Part shown: piece by piece, positions 19,455 to 28,633 of the stretch
Position numbering within the stretch: position 1 is the first letter of the stretch
How the letters are laid out: each line of letters begins with the position of its first letter
From: Phycisphaeraceae bacterium
Lineage (GTDB): Bacteria; Planctomycetota; Phycisphaerae; Phycisphaerales; UBA1924
Assembly: GCA_019636695.1 (NCBI GenBank)
Contig: JAHBXD010000001.1
Location: forward strand, 799,661 to 863,660
Reading direction: 5' to 3'
DNA length: 64,000 bases
Notes under the pieces: model-generated
Seen by the model: only the letters and a program-made list of their open reading frames with translations
Database searches by the model: none
What the model was told of the DNA's origin: nothing
Position numbers and translations under genes: made by a program

Positions 19455-19499
19455 AAAAAACATCGCGGCGGCCGTCCCCTCCGGAAGCGACCGCCGCGA
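19455..19499 (-). terminator. Intrinsic terminator of the pilin-like operon
   Basis: On the minus strand the stem TCGCGGCGG (19491-19499) pairs perfectly with CCGCCGCGA (19463-19471) around a 19-base loop, and is followed by GATGTTTTTTGC with six T (19455-19460). It begins about 20 bases after the stop codon of the giant pseudopilin gene. Classical Rho-independent form. Confidence 0.85.
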
Positions 19500-19519
19500 A
19501 AGAATGAACCGCGGGTCGG

Positions 19520-22500
19520 TTACATCGGTACCTCTTTGAACAGGACGATGCGCGGTGAATCGCCGGGCGAGATGACGTTGGAACGGTCGAGGACCATCAG
19601 GAACCGGCGTGCGATGCTTGGGATGAGCGGATCGTTGCTTTCGAGGTTCTCCACATCCGACCGGCGGTAGCCGTGCATGACGAACCAGACTGCGAAATAG
19701 TCACTTCGCACGCTGGTGGTGTTCATCAGGGCGTTGACGATGGCCAACTGCTGGGCATAGTCGTCGCCGATGCCGTCGTCGGCCGTGCCCCCGGCATAGC
19801 GCACCGAGTCGATCCCCGGGAAACCGATGGAACTGGGGATGTACCCCGCCGGGCGGTCGGGCGTGCCCAGTCGGTCGATGTTGTGACGGTTCCGCATGGC
19901 GTCGTCAGCCAGCAGGTCGGGGTTTCGGCGGCGGGCGGCGAACAGCTCGGCCACCGAGACGAGCCCGCGGTCATCGCGCAGGCCCGGGATGTAGGTTGCA
20001 TTGGCCCGAGCGCCATACAGGGCGGCCGTGGGCCGGTTCGCCCCTGAGAAGTCGATCGGCGGGCGGACCATGTCTTGCGCCTGGACAAATCGATCAAGAG
20101 TCACGCTGCGGTCGCGATAGGTCGCGACGGTCGAAGCGATGTCGTTGGCGCGGTTGATGCGGCCGTTCGGCCACCACCAGGCATTTTGGTTGTCTTCGGG
20201 GCGCAGATCGTGCGTTGGGCTGAGCAGCGGCAGCGTGCGCAGCGTGGTTCGGGTTGCGTTGTTCAGGTTGAGCACGCCGGGCGTGGGGAAGGCCAGGCTG
20301 CCGTAGTTGCTGGTGAAGCCCTGGAACGTTTCGAGCACCATCATCGCGGGGGTCAGCCCAAGGCCCATGACGGTGTCGGTGGCGCGGTTGATGCGCGCGG
20401 GCGGCACGAGGGGGGTGGGGGGCGCTGCCGCCGCGGCATAGAAGGGCACGAAATCGTCGAGCACGATGTGCCCGCGATCGAGATAGCCGCGGAAAGCAAG
20501 CCCACCGAGTGCTTGGAGGGCCGTGAACTCCTGGTTCTGTGCTGGGCGAGGGGCGTGGGCCGCGCCAAGGGGCTTGGCGACGGCGGGAACCCCGTTCTCG
20601 TCGTTCCAGAAGAAATTCTGCGCGTAGAAACGAACAGGGCCGCGGTCGTCGAGTTCATGGGGAATGTCGGTCCCCATGGCCACATCGGCCGAGCGATGCA
20701 AACCCATGGCGATGGCCAGGGCCTGCGAAGTCGTCATCCAGCGGTCGGCTTCGTAGATGGGTGAAGCGGTCTCGGCATCAATCGCCCACTGCGGGCCGAT
20801 GGCCATGGGAAGGAAGGCATCGGCCGGGCGCACGAGGTCTCGATCGACATATCCCAATGCCTGAATGCGGTTGAGGCGCAGCGGAAGCCCGGCCTCGTTG
20901 GTGTTCACGAGGGCATCATCGGCACCGAAGGTCTTGTCCTTTGGGTGGTCGTCCGTGCGAATCGTGGTGAGCGCTGATGTGCCGTCAAGCCCGCCGCGAA
21001 CGTCGTTGACGAACTCTTCAAAGCGGAAATAGCGGTTCTGTTCAGAATCGGTCAGAATATCCTGCGATCGGAAGACGGTGAGATCGGTGTGGTTGTCGCT
21101 GAAAGGCAGATTCCATGAGGTGTTGTTGAGGGCAGGATTGTTGTTGATGATGTCCTTGCGGCGGCCTTCGACGCACCACAGCGGGAAAGCGCGAGGCAGC
21201 GTGCCGCCGGCGGAGGCGAACGTTTCGTCGGTGGGGCGACGAACCGAGCCGTAGAGCAGAATCGTGAGACCCTGGTTGGGGTTGTTGTTGTCGGCGTAGT
21301 CGGTTTTCTCGAGGCCCGAGAACCGGCCGCGGATCTCATACCCGTCGGAGGCGAGGTATTTCTGCGTGACCGCTGGGCGCATCACCCGGTTGAGCGGCGC
21401 CGTACCGGCAGTGTTGTTGTCTGCCAGCGGCACGCGCAGGCGATCGACGAGAATGTCGGCCTGGGCCGTGGTGCTCGAGGCATCGGGGCGGCGCCACAGG
21501 CGCACTTCGCTGATCAGCGGGTAATCGGCAAGATTGGCGAAGTTGACCGACGTGGGGAACTGGTTGTACAGGAAACCCGTGGAGAGCGCGATGGGATTGA
21601 GCGAATCGCGATCAATGCGCTGCGCAACAAGCAGCGGGTCGCCCTCGGGCACGAACAGGCGAGACAGCAGTTGCCGGCCCAGGCCCGTGTTGTCGCCGGG
21701 CACGACATAGCCGCGTGCGCAGTTGAGCAGTTTCTGGTCGATCACATCCAGCGGAAGCGAGACGGCCAGCACGGTGATCGTGTCTTGCCCGCCGACCTTG
21801 TGCATCGAGTCAAGATCCTGCGGCAGATTGACGCGGTAATAAAACGACGAGCGGTTGAGTGCGTCATTCGTGCTCTGACGAACAAACTCGATGTAATACA
21901 CCTCTGAAGCGGCCACGGCGTAAGAGAACGGGTTGTGCAGTTGCACGGCCAGGGCTTCGAAGATGTAATCGGGGTTCGTCGCCAGAAGGTTGGGGTTGTA
22001 ATGGGCGTTCGGGTTGATCGTCGGGCGCTGCGGGAACCCGGATGGAGATATGTTCTGGTCTTCAGAATCGCCGCCGGCGATCGAGTTCGGCGCATCGGTA
22101 TAGAGGCTGGCCATCGCCACTTCGGTGATGAAAGGGTGCGCCTCGATCGGGAATGCCACCACGGCGTTGGGCACATCGGGCGTCATGGCCGTCGTCGTCC
22201 ACAACGGGGTGCCGGTTCGCGGATCGGTGTTGTCCATCGTCCGCACGCCCGCGAGGCCGTCCCACGGCGTCGTGGGGTTGGCCTGACGCAGGCCGACCAC
22301 CACCGCGCCCGCACGGTTTCGCGGCGCGGTGATCTCCGCCTCATCCTCGGGGGCAATCGCCGCCTTCCAGTTGGCGAGCATGTGCGAAGCCACGCGAATG
22401 CTCGCCTGCGGAGAGACGTAGCCGTAATTCAGCGTCCGCCCTTTCAGCGTCCATGCATTCTCCGCCGCCGCATAGGGCGCAAGCCCCTTGACAAACGCCG

Positions 22501-24580
22501 AGAAAAGCAACTGGCCACCCGTGCCCGAAAGGTCGGCAAGCAGCGTGGGCAGGCTCATCTTCACTTCCGCGTTCGACAACCCGCCCGCCGAGGCGCCCAG
22601 CACCGAGGTGTGCAAGGGGCGCGCCCCGCTCAGGGTCGTCAGTTTGCGGCGGATGTCGATGGCCAAGTGCAGATAGGCATCGGCGTCGGTGTCGTTCCAG
22701 TCGTTGTCGCTGTCGGGCGCGAATCGGGGGGGAATGCCGATGCGGTCGATGTTGTCGCGGTCGCCTCGTTCGAGGGCGAGCGAGCGGTTCGAGCGAAGCG
22801 GGTCGAGGTTGGGCGCTCCGGCATATCGGCCGCTGATCACGGCTTCAAGCGGAGAGAGCACATCAGGATCGTTGACGCCGTTGTAGGTCAGCAGTTCGGC
22901 GAGGTCGGCGATGCCGAAGCCCCCGCTGATGCGATATTGCCATCCGCCGGAGCCGTCGCTTCGACCCGTGATGGCATCACCGGGTGCGCCAAGGGTGTAG
23001 AAGTGCGCAGCGCGGCCGAGGGCCGAAAGTTCCCACTGCGAGGGGTAGAGCGTCGTGTGAAAGAAGCGGTTGGCGGGTGGAATGGCATCGGGGAAGTTCT
23101 CTTGAACGTAATCGCCGAGGTCTGCGCCCGAGGCGTGGCGCGGGGGCACCACGCCCGTGGCCAGATAGATGCGCAGCGCGTTGTAGGCTGAATCGCCCAC
23201 GCGTTGGCGCGTGAGGTTGGTCGAGGTGTAGTTGCCGTACCACTGGGGCGAGTTCTGGTCGATGTTGGTCGTGCCGGGAAGCACCGGGGGTTCGAAGAAT
23301 GAATAATTCTCGGCCGGGCGACCGGCGACCAGGCGCTCCTGGCGCGAGTCTTCCACCATCAGCAGGCGGCGCAGATCGATATCGGCGGGTGTGGCCCCAA
23401 GTCGAGAGAGGTTGGTGGGGGGGGCGATCTGGTCGGTCGCGACGTTGACATTCACACGCCCGGAAAGGTCAATCGCTTTGAAAGCGAAGAAGTAGCGATA
23501 TTCGCCCGAGGGGTCGAGAATCAGCGTCGTCGGGTTGTTGGGGTCGGTGGCATCGACAAGTTCAACCCAGCGTGAGTCGAGAATGCCGTCGCCGTCGGCA
23601 TCGGCGTATTGATAGAGTTTGTAGCGCGGGTCGGCCCACGAGAGGTTGCCCCCCGAAACCGCCACCGCCATGCCGCGCTGCATGCTGAACCAGTCGGAAG
23701 GCCGGTTGGGGTGCGCGAAACGATCGTCGGTGGGAGAAAGTCGCAGCCGCTCCTGGTTGGCGCCGTAGTTCTGCGGTGCATGGTTCTCGCCGTACAGCGT
23801 CAGACCGAAACTGATATCACCGAGGTTCTGATAGTCGCTTCGGGCATCAAAGTTCTTGCGAAGGTTGAAGAGGTTGACGGCCCGACCGTCGGGAGCGAAG
23901 TTGGAGATCTGGAAATAATCGCGCCGGTTATACCAGTCGCCCAAGGCGAGCACACCGATCCCGACGCCGCCGGTGCCATCGCCACCCGTCGGAAAATCAT
24001 CCACAAAGGTGAGGTTATCCGGGTGATCGCTTGCCAGCCACGGATCGCTCCAGCGGCGCAGTGACGGCGCCGAACCATCAAGGTCGCCGGGTGTCAGCCC
24101 GGGGTGGTCACCCTCGGGTCGAAACCGCCAGAGCGACCACTGCGCGCGGTTGGCCACGGCGTTCACATTCGGCGCGCGGTTGATCCCCCGCGAGGGCATG
24201 CTCATCACGCGCGGATCGCTCGAAGGGGAATCCCACGATTCCCGACGAAGCAGGAAGGCCGCGCGATCGTTGCCGAAACTCTCGGGCGAGGGGAAAGCGC
24301 TGAAGACGTCGCGAGCGATGACATTCGCCACATAATCGCGCACCTGGTCGGGAACTTCGGCCCGCTGTGCGCGCTTCACCACCGCCGCGGCGGCGCGGCG
24401 ATCACCCTTGCTGACAGTCACGAAGACCACCGCGAGCACCGACATCATCGCGAGCGTGCCGATCACGAGCACCAGCACTGAGCCGCGGCGGGAACCCGCC
24501 GAACCCGCGACAGCGCGAACGGCCGCGGCGGGTCGAAACCGGCGAATACCGCGAGCGAGGATGGAAACGAGGCGTGGCAT
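19520..24580 (-). CDS. Giant GspK-like pseudopilin (1686 residues)
   Basis: Last gene of the pilin-like operon. ATG 24580 has AAGGAG seven bases upstream. The N-terminus reads SRRG|SVLVLVIGTLAMMSVLAVVF: a basic leader, Gly at -1 and a hydrophobic helix of about 22 residues, but Leu rather than Glu at +5. Lack of Glu5 is characteristic of GspK, the pseudopilus tip protein of type II secretion. Further support: RVNVNVATDQ (about residue 395) and, near the C-terminus, VLNLNNATRTTLRTLPLL followed by ASTVATYRDRS, which resemble the GspK NINTA/helical element. DADGDGILDSRW near 325 looks like a calcium-binding loop. GspK proteins are usually around 300-350 residues, so this is about five times the family length; the extra about 1300 residues have no domain I recognise. 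Confidence 0.78.
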   Translation of the reverse strand: MPRLVSILARGIRRFRPAAAVRAVAGSAGSRRGSVLVLVIGTLAMMSVLAVVFVTVSKGDRRAAAAVVKRAQRAEVPDQVRDYVANVIARDVFSAFPSPESFGNDRAAFLLRRESWDSPSSDPRVMSMPSRGINRAPNVNAVANRAQWSLWRFRPEGDHPGLTPGDLDGSAPSLRRWSDPWLASDHPDNLTFVDDFPTGGDGTGGVGIGVLALGDWYNRRDYFQISNFAPDGRAVNLFNLRKNFDARSDYQNLGDISFGLTLYGENHAPQNYGANQERLRLSPTDDRFAHPNRPSDWFSMQRGMAVAVSGGNLSWADPRYKLYQYADADGDGILDSRWVELVDATDPNNPTTLILDPSGEYRYFFAFKAIDLSGRVNVNVATDQIAPPTNLSRLGATPADIDLRRLLMVEDSRQERLVAGRPAENYSFFEPPVLPGTTNIDQNSPQWYGNYTSTNLTRQRVGDSAYNALRIYLATGVVPPRHASGADLGDYVQENFPDAIPPANRFFHTTLYPSQWELSALGRAAHFYTLGAPGDAITGRSDGSGGWQYRISGGFGIADLAELLTYNGVNDPDVLSPLEAVISGRYAGAPNLDPLRSNRSLALERGDRDNIDRIGIPPRFAPDSDNDWNDTDADAYLHLAIDIRRKLTTLSGARPLHTSVLGASAGGLSNAEVKMSLPTLLADLSGTGGQLLFSAFVKGLAPYAAAENAWTLKGRTLNYGYVSPQASIRVASHMLANWKAAIAPEDEAEITAPRNRAGAVVVGLRQANPTTPWDGLAGVRTMDNTDPRTGTPLWTTTAMTPDVPNAVVAFPIEAHPFITEVAMASLYTDAPNSIAGGDSEDQNISPSGFPQRPTINPNAHYNPNLLATNPDYIFEALAVQLHNPFSYAVAASEVYYIEFVRQSTNDALNRSSFYYRVNLPQDLDSMHKVGGQDTITVLAVSLPLDVIDQKLLNCARGYVVPGDNTGLGRQLLSRLFVPEGDPLLVAQRIDRDSLNPIALSTGFLYNQFPTSVNFANLADYPLISEVRLWRRPDASSTTAQADILVDRLRVPLADNNTAGTAPLNRVMRPAVTQKYLASDGYEIRGRFSGLEKTDYADNNNPNQGLTILLYGSVRRPTDETFASAGGTLPRAFPLWCVEGRRKDIINNNPALNNTSWNLPFSDNHTDLTVFRSQDILTDSEQNRYFRFEEFVNDVRGGLDGTSALTTIRTDDHPKDKTFGADDALVNTNEAGLPLRLNRIQALGYVDRDLVRPADAFLPMAIGPQWAIDAETASPIYEADRWMTTSQALAIAMGLHRSADVAMGTDIPHELDDRGPVRFYAQNFFWNDENGVPAVAKPLGAAHAPRPAQNQEFTALQALGGLAFRGYLDRGHIVLDDFVPFYAAAAAPPTPLVPPARINRATDTVMGLGLTPAMMVLETFQGFTSNYGSLAFPTPGVLNLNNATRTTLRTLPLLSPTHDLRPEDNQNAWWWPNGRINRANDIASTVATYRDRSVTLDRFVQAQDMVRPPIDFSGANRPTAALYGARANATYIPGLRDDRGLVSVAELFAARRRNPDLLADDAMRNRHNIDRLGTPDRPAGYIPSSIGFPGIDSVRYAGGTADDGIGDDYAQQLAIVNALMNTTSVRSDYFAVWFVMHGYRRSDVENLESNDPLIPSIARRFLMVLDRSNVISPGDSPRIVLFKEVPM

Positions 24581-24630
24581 GGGCGCACTCCTTGTGCTTC
24601 GGTGGCGTCGGGCTGAGGCCAGGGGGCGGT

Positions 24631-26415
24631 TCAGCCCTCGCCACCGACCTTGAACACGAACTGATATGTCTGCTCGACCGAAGGATCGATCGGATCTACA
24701 AGCGTGATCGTCACGCGGATGAGTTCGGGCCACGGCCACGCGAGCGCGGTGCGGTCGCCGGCCGACTGGGGGCGATAGGTCGGGTCGTCATAGCCGAAGT
24801 AGGCCAGCACGGGTTTGCGGGCGTCGATCGCACCGACCGGCGTCGGGCCGTGAATCAGATAATCGTTGACGACGTGCGAAAAGGCGTTCTGCACGGGTTG
24901 AAACGCGCCCGTGCGCCGATCGATGAACAGCCCCCGAGGCCCCGAACTGTCATACCGCCTGATGCGCACATCGGTGGGCACGCCGTCGGCATCGCTGCCG
25001 ATAAGCTCGGTAGAGCCGTACCAGATGATTTCACCCGTCGTCTCATCCACCTGGTTGAACGACCATTCGACAATGAACGCCGAACAACGCGGCACGAACA
25101 TCGACGAGGTAAGCACGAGTTGGTCATTCAGACGGTCGGCGGCTTCCAGCGAACCGCGAGCAAACGTCACGCCCGACCCCGCTCGAGGCGCCGCGGCGAC
25201 AATGTCAGGCAGCGCCGGGGGGGTGCGCTCAGCGCGCATGCGCAACCCGCGAAGATTGACCGTGAAATCATCGCCGTCGCTGTCGGCGGGCAGGGCGTTG
25301 CGCATCCACGCGTGCATGCCGTCGAGCAGTTCGCGACCGTTGGCGCTCTGCGGATTGACCGCCGGGAAGTAGCCGCGTGGCGGGAACTGGCGCACATCTT
25401 CGCCGTTGCGCAGGCGAGAGGGAAGCACCGGCTCGGGCACGTTGGGGGGCTGACGGCCGTCATGCATCGACGTGACATACTGGCGCACCTCGGCGAGCGA
25501 GGTCGTCGCAATGTCGAACAGGCCGGTCGCCGCGAGCATCCACGGCTCGTCGTTCAGTCGCGTATACGGCGACCGCTGACGCATGTTGGGAACTTCGAAA
25601 TCGTCGGCGGCGGGCTGACGCAGCGCGAAGTTCACATGCCGGAAGATGCTGGGCATCGCGGGCTGAAGGGCGATCTGCCGGTCGCCGTCGCGCAGCACCG
25701 CCGCGTTGGCCGGTGTAAACCCGCTCGCCCCGCGGTTGATGTGGAACACGCTCGACGAAGGAAGCTCTTCGTGCGCGGTCTGCGGCGGGGTCAGCAGCGT
25801 GACATGGCGAAGCAGAATCCAGTCCGAGGCATATTGGTTGAGCGGAAGCGTGCTGTTGGGCACCCCGAGACGGCCGATCACACCCGTACGCGGATTGACG
25901 CCATGCGACTCGATGCCCAGGTCATACGCCGGATATCGCACCGCGCCGGCCTGCAATCCGACAAGGTTCTCGGCATCGAACCGAGCGCCGTGCCCGATGT
26001 AGATTCTCGCCTCGGACGATGTCGCAACCACGCCCGGGCTGAGCGGCGCACGAGCCGTGCTGTACCGGCCCTTGGTGAAAAAGACGATCTCATCCGTGCG
26101 GCGATAGCGCCGATCACGATCGCGCTGTGCAGCAAACAGCGGCACGCGGAGCGGCGCAAAGTTCGCCGTGGGGCCTTGGTTGGCGACTTCCTGCCGAATC
26201 AGCAGAAAACCGTCGCGGGTCATCGCGCGGAAGTCTTCGCGCAACTGCTGTTCGATAATCGCCGCGTATCTATTGAAATGGCTGAGGCGGTTGCCCGCGC
26301 TGACCGTTCGCCCGGTCGAGGCAAAGACCGCCGCGATGGCCGTGGCCAGCAAAATGCCCGCCGCAACGGCGATCAGAAGTTCAACCAGGGTGAAGGCTCG
26401 TCGCGAGCGGGTCAT
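24631..26415 (-). CDS. Prepilin-like protein (PilW/GspJ type), 594 residues
   Basis: Type IV prepilin N-terminus RSRRA|FTLVELLIAVAAG: short basic leader, Phe at +1 and Glu at +5, then the hydrophobic assembly helix. The residue before the cleavage point is Ala instead of the usual Gly. The rest (about 560 residues) is a beta-rich extracytoplasmic domain; its position and size order suggest a GspJ/PilW-like minor pseudopilin, but it is two to three times longer than those. ATG start overlaps the upstream gene's stop (ATGA), so translation is coupled. Confident as a prepilin, less so for subtype. Confidence 0.8.
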   Translation of the reverse strand: MTRSRRAFTLVELLIAVAAGILLATAIAAVFASTGRTVSAGNRLSHFNRYAAIIEQQLREDFRAMTRDGFLLIRQEVANQGPTANFAPLRVPLFAAQRDRDRRYRRTDEIVFFTKGRYSTARAPLSPGVVATSSEARIYIGHGARFDAENLVGLQAGAVRYPAYDLGIESHGVNPRTGVIGRLGVPNSTLPLNQYASDWILLRHVTLLTPPQTAHEELPSSSVFHINRGASGFTPANAAVLRDGDRQIALQPAMPSIFRHVNFALRQPAADDFEVPNMRQRSPYTRLNDEPWMLAATGLFDIATTSLAEVRQYVTSMHDGRQPPNVPEPVLPSRLRNGEDVRQFPPRGYFPAVNPQSANGRELLDGMHAWMRNALPADSDGDDFTVNLRGLRMRAERTPPALPDIVAAAPRAGSGVTFARGSLEAADRLNDQLVLTSSMFVPRCSAFIVEWSFNQVDETTGEIIWYGSTELIGSDADGVPTDVRIRRYDSSGPRGLFIDRRTGAFQPVQNAFSHVVNDYLIHGPTPVGAIDARKPVLAYFGYDDPTYRPQSAGDRTALAWPWPELIRVTITLVDPIDPSVEQTYQFVFKVGGEG

Positions 26416-27521
26416 GGCGTGATCCTCACGACGCGGATGCCGACCGCCACCTGCGGGGTGCAGATGAGGGTGTCATGCAGGGTCGGATCTCTCGGGCTGG
26501 GAGGGTTGCGGATCCACGACGCAACCGGTCGATCGACCTGCACGATGACCACGTCCGACCCCGCGGGAATCGAATCGTCAATCGCGCGCACGGTGTAGAC
26601 ATTGCCGCGAGAATCGAGCAGTTTCTGGCCGATCTGGCTCGCCGCGATGCGAAAAGCCGCGGTAGGGCTGCGAATCGCCAGATAGTCCTCCGGCAGTTGC
26701 CCCGGCGAACTGCCGTAGATCGGTGTGGGCGCAATGGTGACTTCAAACGGCTGGGCATATCCCGGGCGGCCGTCGCCCGCGGCGCGGCCGTCGGGCCGCG
26801 TGCCCACCGGCACGCGCCGTTCGACATCGCGCACTTCATTGGTGTGCACAAGCACATCAGACAAACGCACCCGAGTGCCCAGCTTCGCCCGGTCGGCCAC
26901 GACCGAGCGCAGCCTGTCAGGCACGCGAATGCCCGTCTCGACGCGCCGAACGAAGATCGCCAGTTCGATCGGGTCGGAGGGTGTCGGCTCCGACTGCCAG
27001 CCGGTCGATGGGTTTACACCCTGAGGAATCCGTCTCGCCACGATGTCCCACACGAAGCGTGGTTCAACGCCGCGGGTAAACGGCGCCGGGAAAAGTCGTT
27101 CCGCGACCGGTATCTCGACATCGCGCCCGCTGCCGAAACCCTGGATCGTGAGCCGCCCGTCGTTGCCGTCGAGTGTGAAGGCCCCGGAATCGTCAGGCAG
27201 CATCCACTGGCTCTCTCGCGACCAGGTCAGATCGCGCTGCCACGCGCGCAGACCGCGAATATCACTCGGATTTGTCGAACTGACATAGTTCAGCCCGCGA
27301 TGGCGCAACACCGACGAGACCATCGAATCGCCCACGCTCACCGCCTGCGAACGATCACTGGCCGTACGCTGGGCATCAATCACCACCGGGAAAACCGCTG
27401 CAAGCCCCAGCAGGCCCAGCCCGAGCACAAGCACGGCGATCAGCACCTCGATCAGTGAGAATGCATGAGCCTGGGGGCGATCGTGCGGCAGAAACGACAT
27501 GGCAGCGGAGGGGCGTTTCAC
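26412..27521 (-). CDS. Prepilin-like protein (PilV/GspI type), 369 residues
   Basis: N-terminus PQAHA|FSLIEVLIAVLVLGLGLLGLA matches the PilV/GspI pattern (F-S-L-I-E-V-L-I-A-x-x-V-L, with the helix GLGLLGLA). Glu at +5 present, Ala at -1. Start is GTG 27521, overlapping the previous stop by four bases (GTGA), with a 22-residue leader; an internal ATG at 27500 would give a shorter leader. About 330 residues follow the helix, longer than ordinary GspI. Same operon as the other pilin-like genes; probably a minor pseudopilin of the tip complex. Confidence 0.82.
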   Translation of the reverse strand: MKRPSAAMSFLPHDRPQAHAFSLIEVLIAVLVLGLGLLGLAAVFPVVIDAQRTASDRSQAVSVGDSMVSSVLRHRGLNYVSSTNPSDIRGLRAWQRDLTWSRESQWMLPDDSGAFTLDGNDGRLTIQGFGSGRDVEIPVAERLFPAPFTRGVEPRFVWDIVARRIPQGVNPSTGWQSEPTPSDPIELAIFVRRVETGIRVPDRLRSVVADRAKLGTRVRLSDVLVHTNEVRDVERRVPVGTRPDGRAAGDGRPGYAQPFEVTIAPTPIYGSSPGQLPEDYLAIRSPTAAFRIAASQIGQKLLDSRGNVYTVRAIDDSIPAGSDVVIVQVDRPVASWIRNPPSPRDPTLHDTLICTPQVAVGIRVVRITP

Positions 27522-28633
27522 GGCGTCTCCTCCCTGTCAAGCCGGACGGCCAGGCCCGAATAGCGATCGATGATGTAAAAGTCCGCGACTTCGGGCATGG
27601 CCCGGTTGGCCTGCACGGCGACGTCATACAGCGGCTCGGGCGGGTTGTTGCCCGTCGGAGAGCGATACAGGCACCCCGTGCCCCTGTCCACACCCTGGAA
27701 TCCTGGTGGGGCGCCCTGCCGGCGAACGGCGGGCGCGAGTTGACGCACGTCATAGAGCGCCAGTTGACGCACCGGACGAGCCAGCACCGTGTCCGTCGAA
27801 ATATCGCCGATCAGACGTTCGCGATCCGGACCGAAATTGGCGACCGGACCCTCGCGAAGCCCAAGGAGAATGTTCCGCACCACTTTCCGCTGGTCGGGGT
27901 TCCGATCAGGACGGAAGTTGCGCTCGCGCCAGATGCCCGAAGCGCGGAACGAGATCTCCGGCGAAGGCGCCCACAGCAGAACCTGCCGATCATCGGTCGA
28001 GAGCTCACCGGTCACGGCGTTGAATCGCACGATGAAGGTCTGACGTTTGCGACCGTCGTCACCCACCGTGCGGTCATAGAAATCCGTTTCCGGAAAAACC
28101 CAGTTGGCTTCGGCAGGGTCGTAACGCGTGTCGGCATACCACGTATACGGGGCGCCGCCGTCCGTATCGGCATCCACCATCCGCGGCACGGCAAGGCCGC
28201 TCACCTGGAAATAACGCGGGAGTGTGAAGACATCCGCCGTCGGGTCGGGGGCAAACACCGGCCTGGCCACGCCATCGACGCCGCGAAGCCAGCCGACTTC
28301 ACGATACATGCGGATTTGCACGCGCCCGCCTCGGTCATAAAAGACCGCCGCGGCAGTGTCTCCTTCCAGTTCGGGCAGAACACCTGCGCCCGCGATGCTC
28401 GAAAACCCCACGGCATCTACCGCGCCGGCGGCACGCATCGGCCCTGCCGAGGCGATGGCCGCGTTGCGGGCCGAGGCAAGGCCCAGCCGCAGGAACGTAT
28501 CGGCCTGTGTGGCGCTGGAAGACTTGCTGATCGCGTTGAACGCGGGCACCGCAGCGCTCACCAGCAGCACGATGATGAACGTGACGGCGAGCAGCTCGAC
28601 AAGCGTGTAGGCACGGCGGCGGATCGTGTTCAT
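27518..28633 (-). CDS. Prepilin-like protein (GspH/FimT type), 371 residues
   Basis: N-terminus MNTIRRRA|YTLVELLAVTFIIVLLVSAAVPAF: basic leader, aromatic +1, Glu +5, hydrophobic helix and the AAVPAF end seen in GspH/FimT. Ala at -1 instead of Gly. ATG start overlaps the upstream stop (ATGA). The large C-terminal domain (about 340 residues) contains no cysteine pair or known ligand domain. Assignment to GspH/FimT rests on the SSATQADTFLRLGLASARNAAIA segment after the helix. Confidence 0.8.
   Translation of the reverse strand: MNTIRRRAYTLVELLAVTFIIVLLVSAAVPAFNAISKSSSATQADTFLRLGLASARNAAIASAGPMRAAGAVDAVGFSSIAGAGVLPELEGDTAAAVFYDRGGRVQIRMYREVGWLRGVDGVARPVFAPDPTADVFTLPRYFQVSGLAVPRMVDADTDGGAPYTWYADTRYDPAEANWVFPETDFYDRTVGDDGRKRQTFIVRFNAVTGELSTDDRQVLLWAPSPEISFRASGIWRERNFRPDRNPDQRKVVRNILLGLREGPVANFGPDRERLIGDISTDTVLARPVRQLALYDVRQLAPAVRRQGAPPGFQGVDRGTGCLYRSPTGNNPPEPLYDVAVQANRAMPEVADFYIIDRYSGLAVRLDREETP

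Noticed and set aside
24574-26598. 674-residue plus-strand frame opposite the pilin genes
   Set aside because: His/Arg-rich antisense product, whereas the minus strand gives clear prepilin N-termini.
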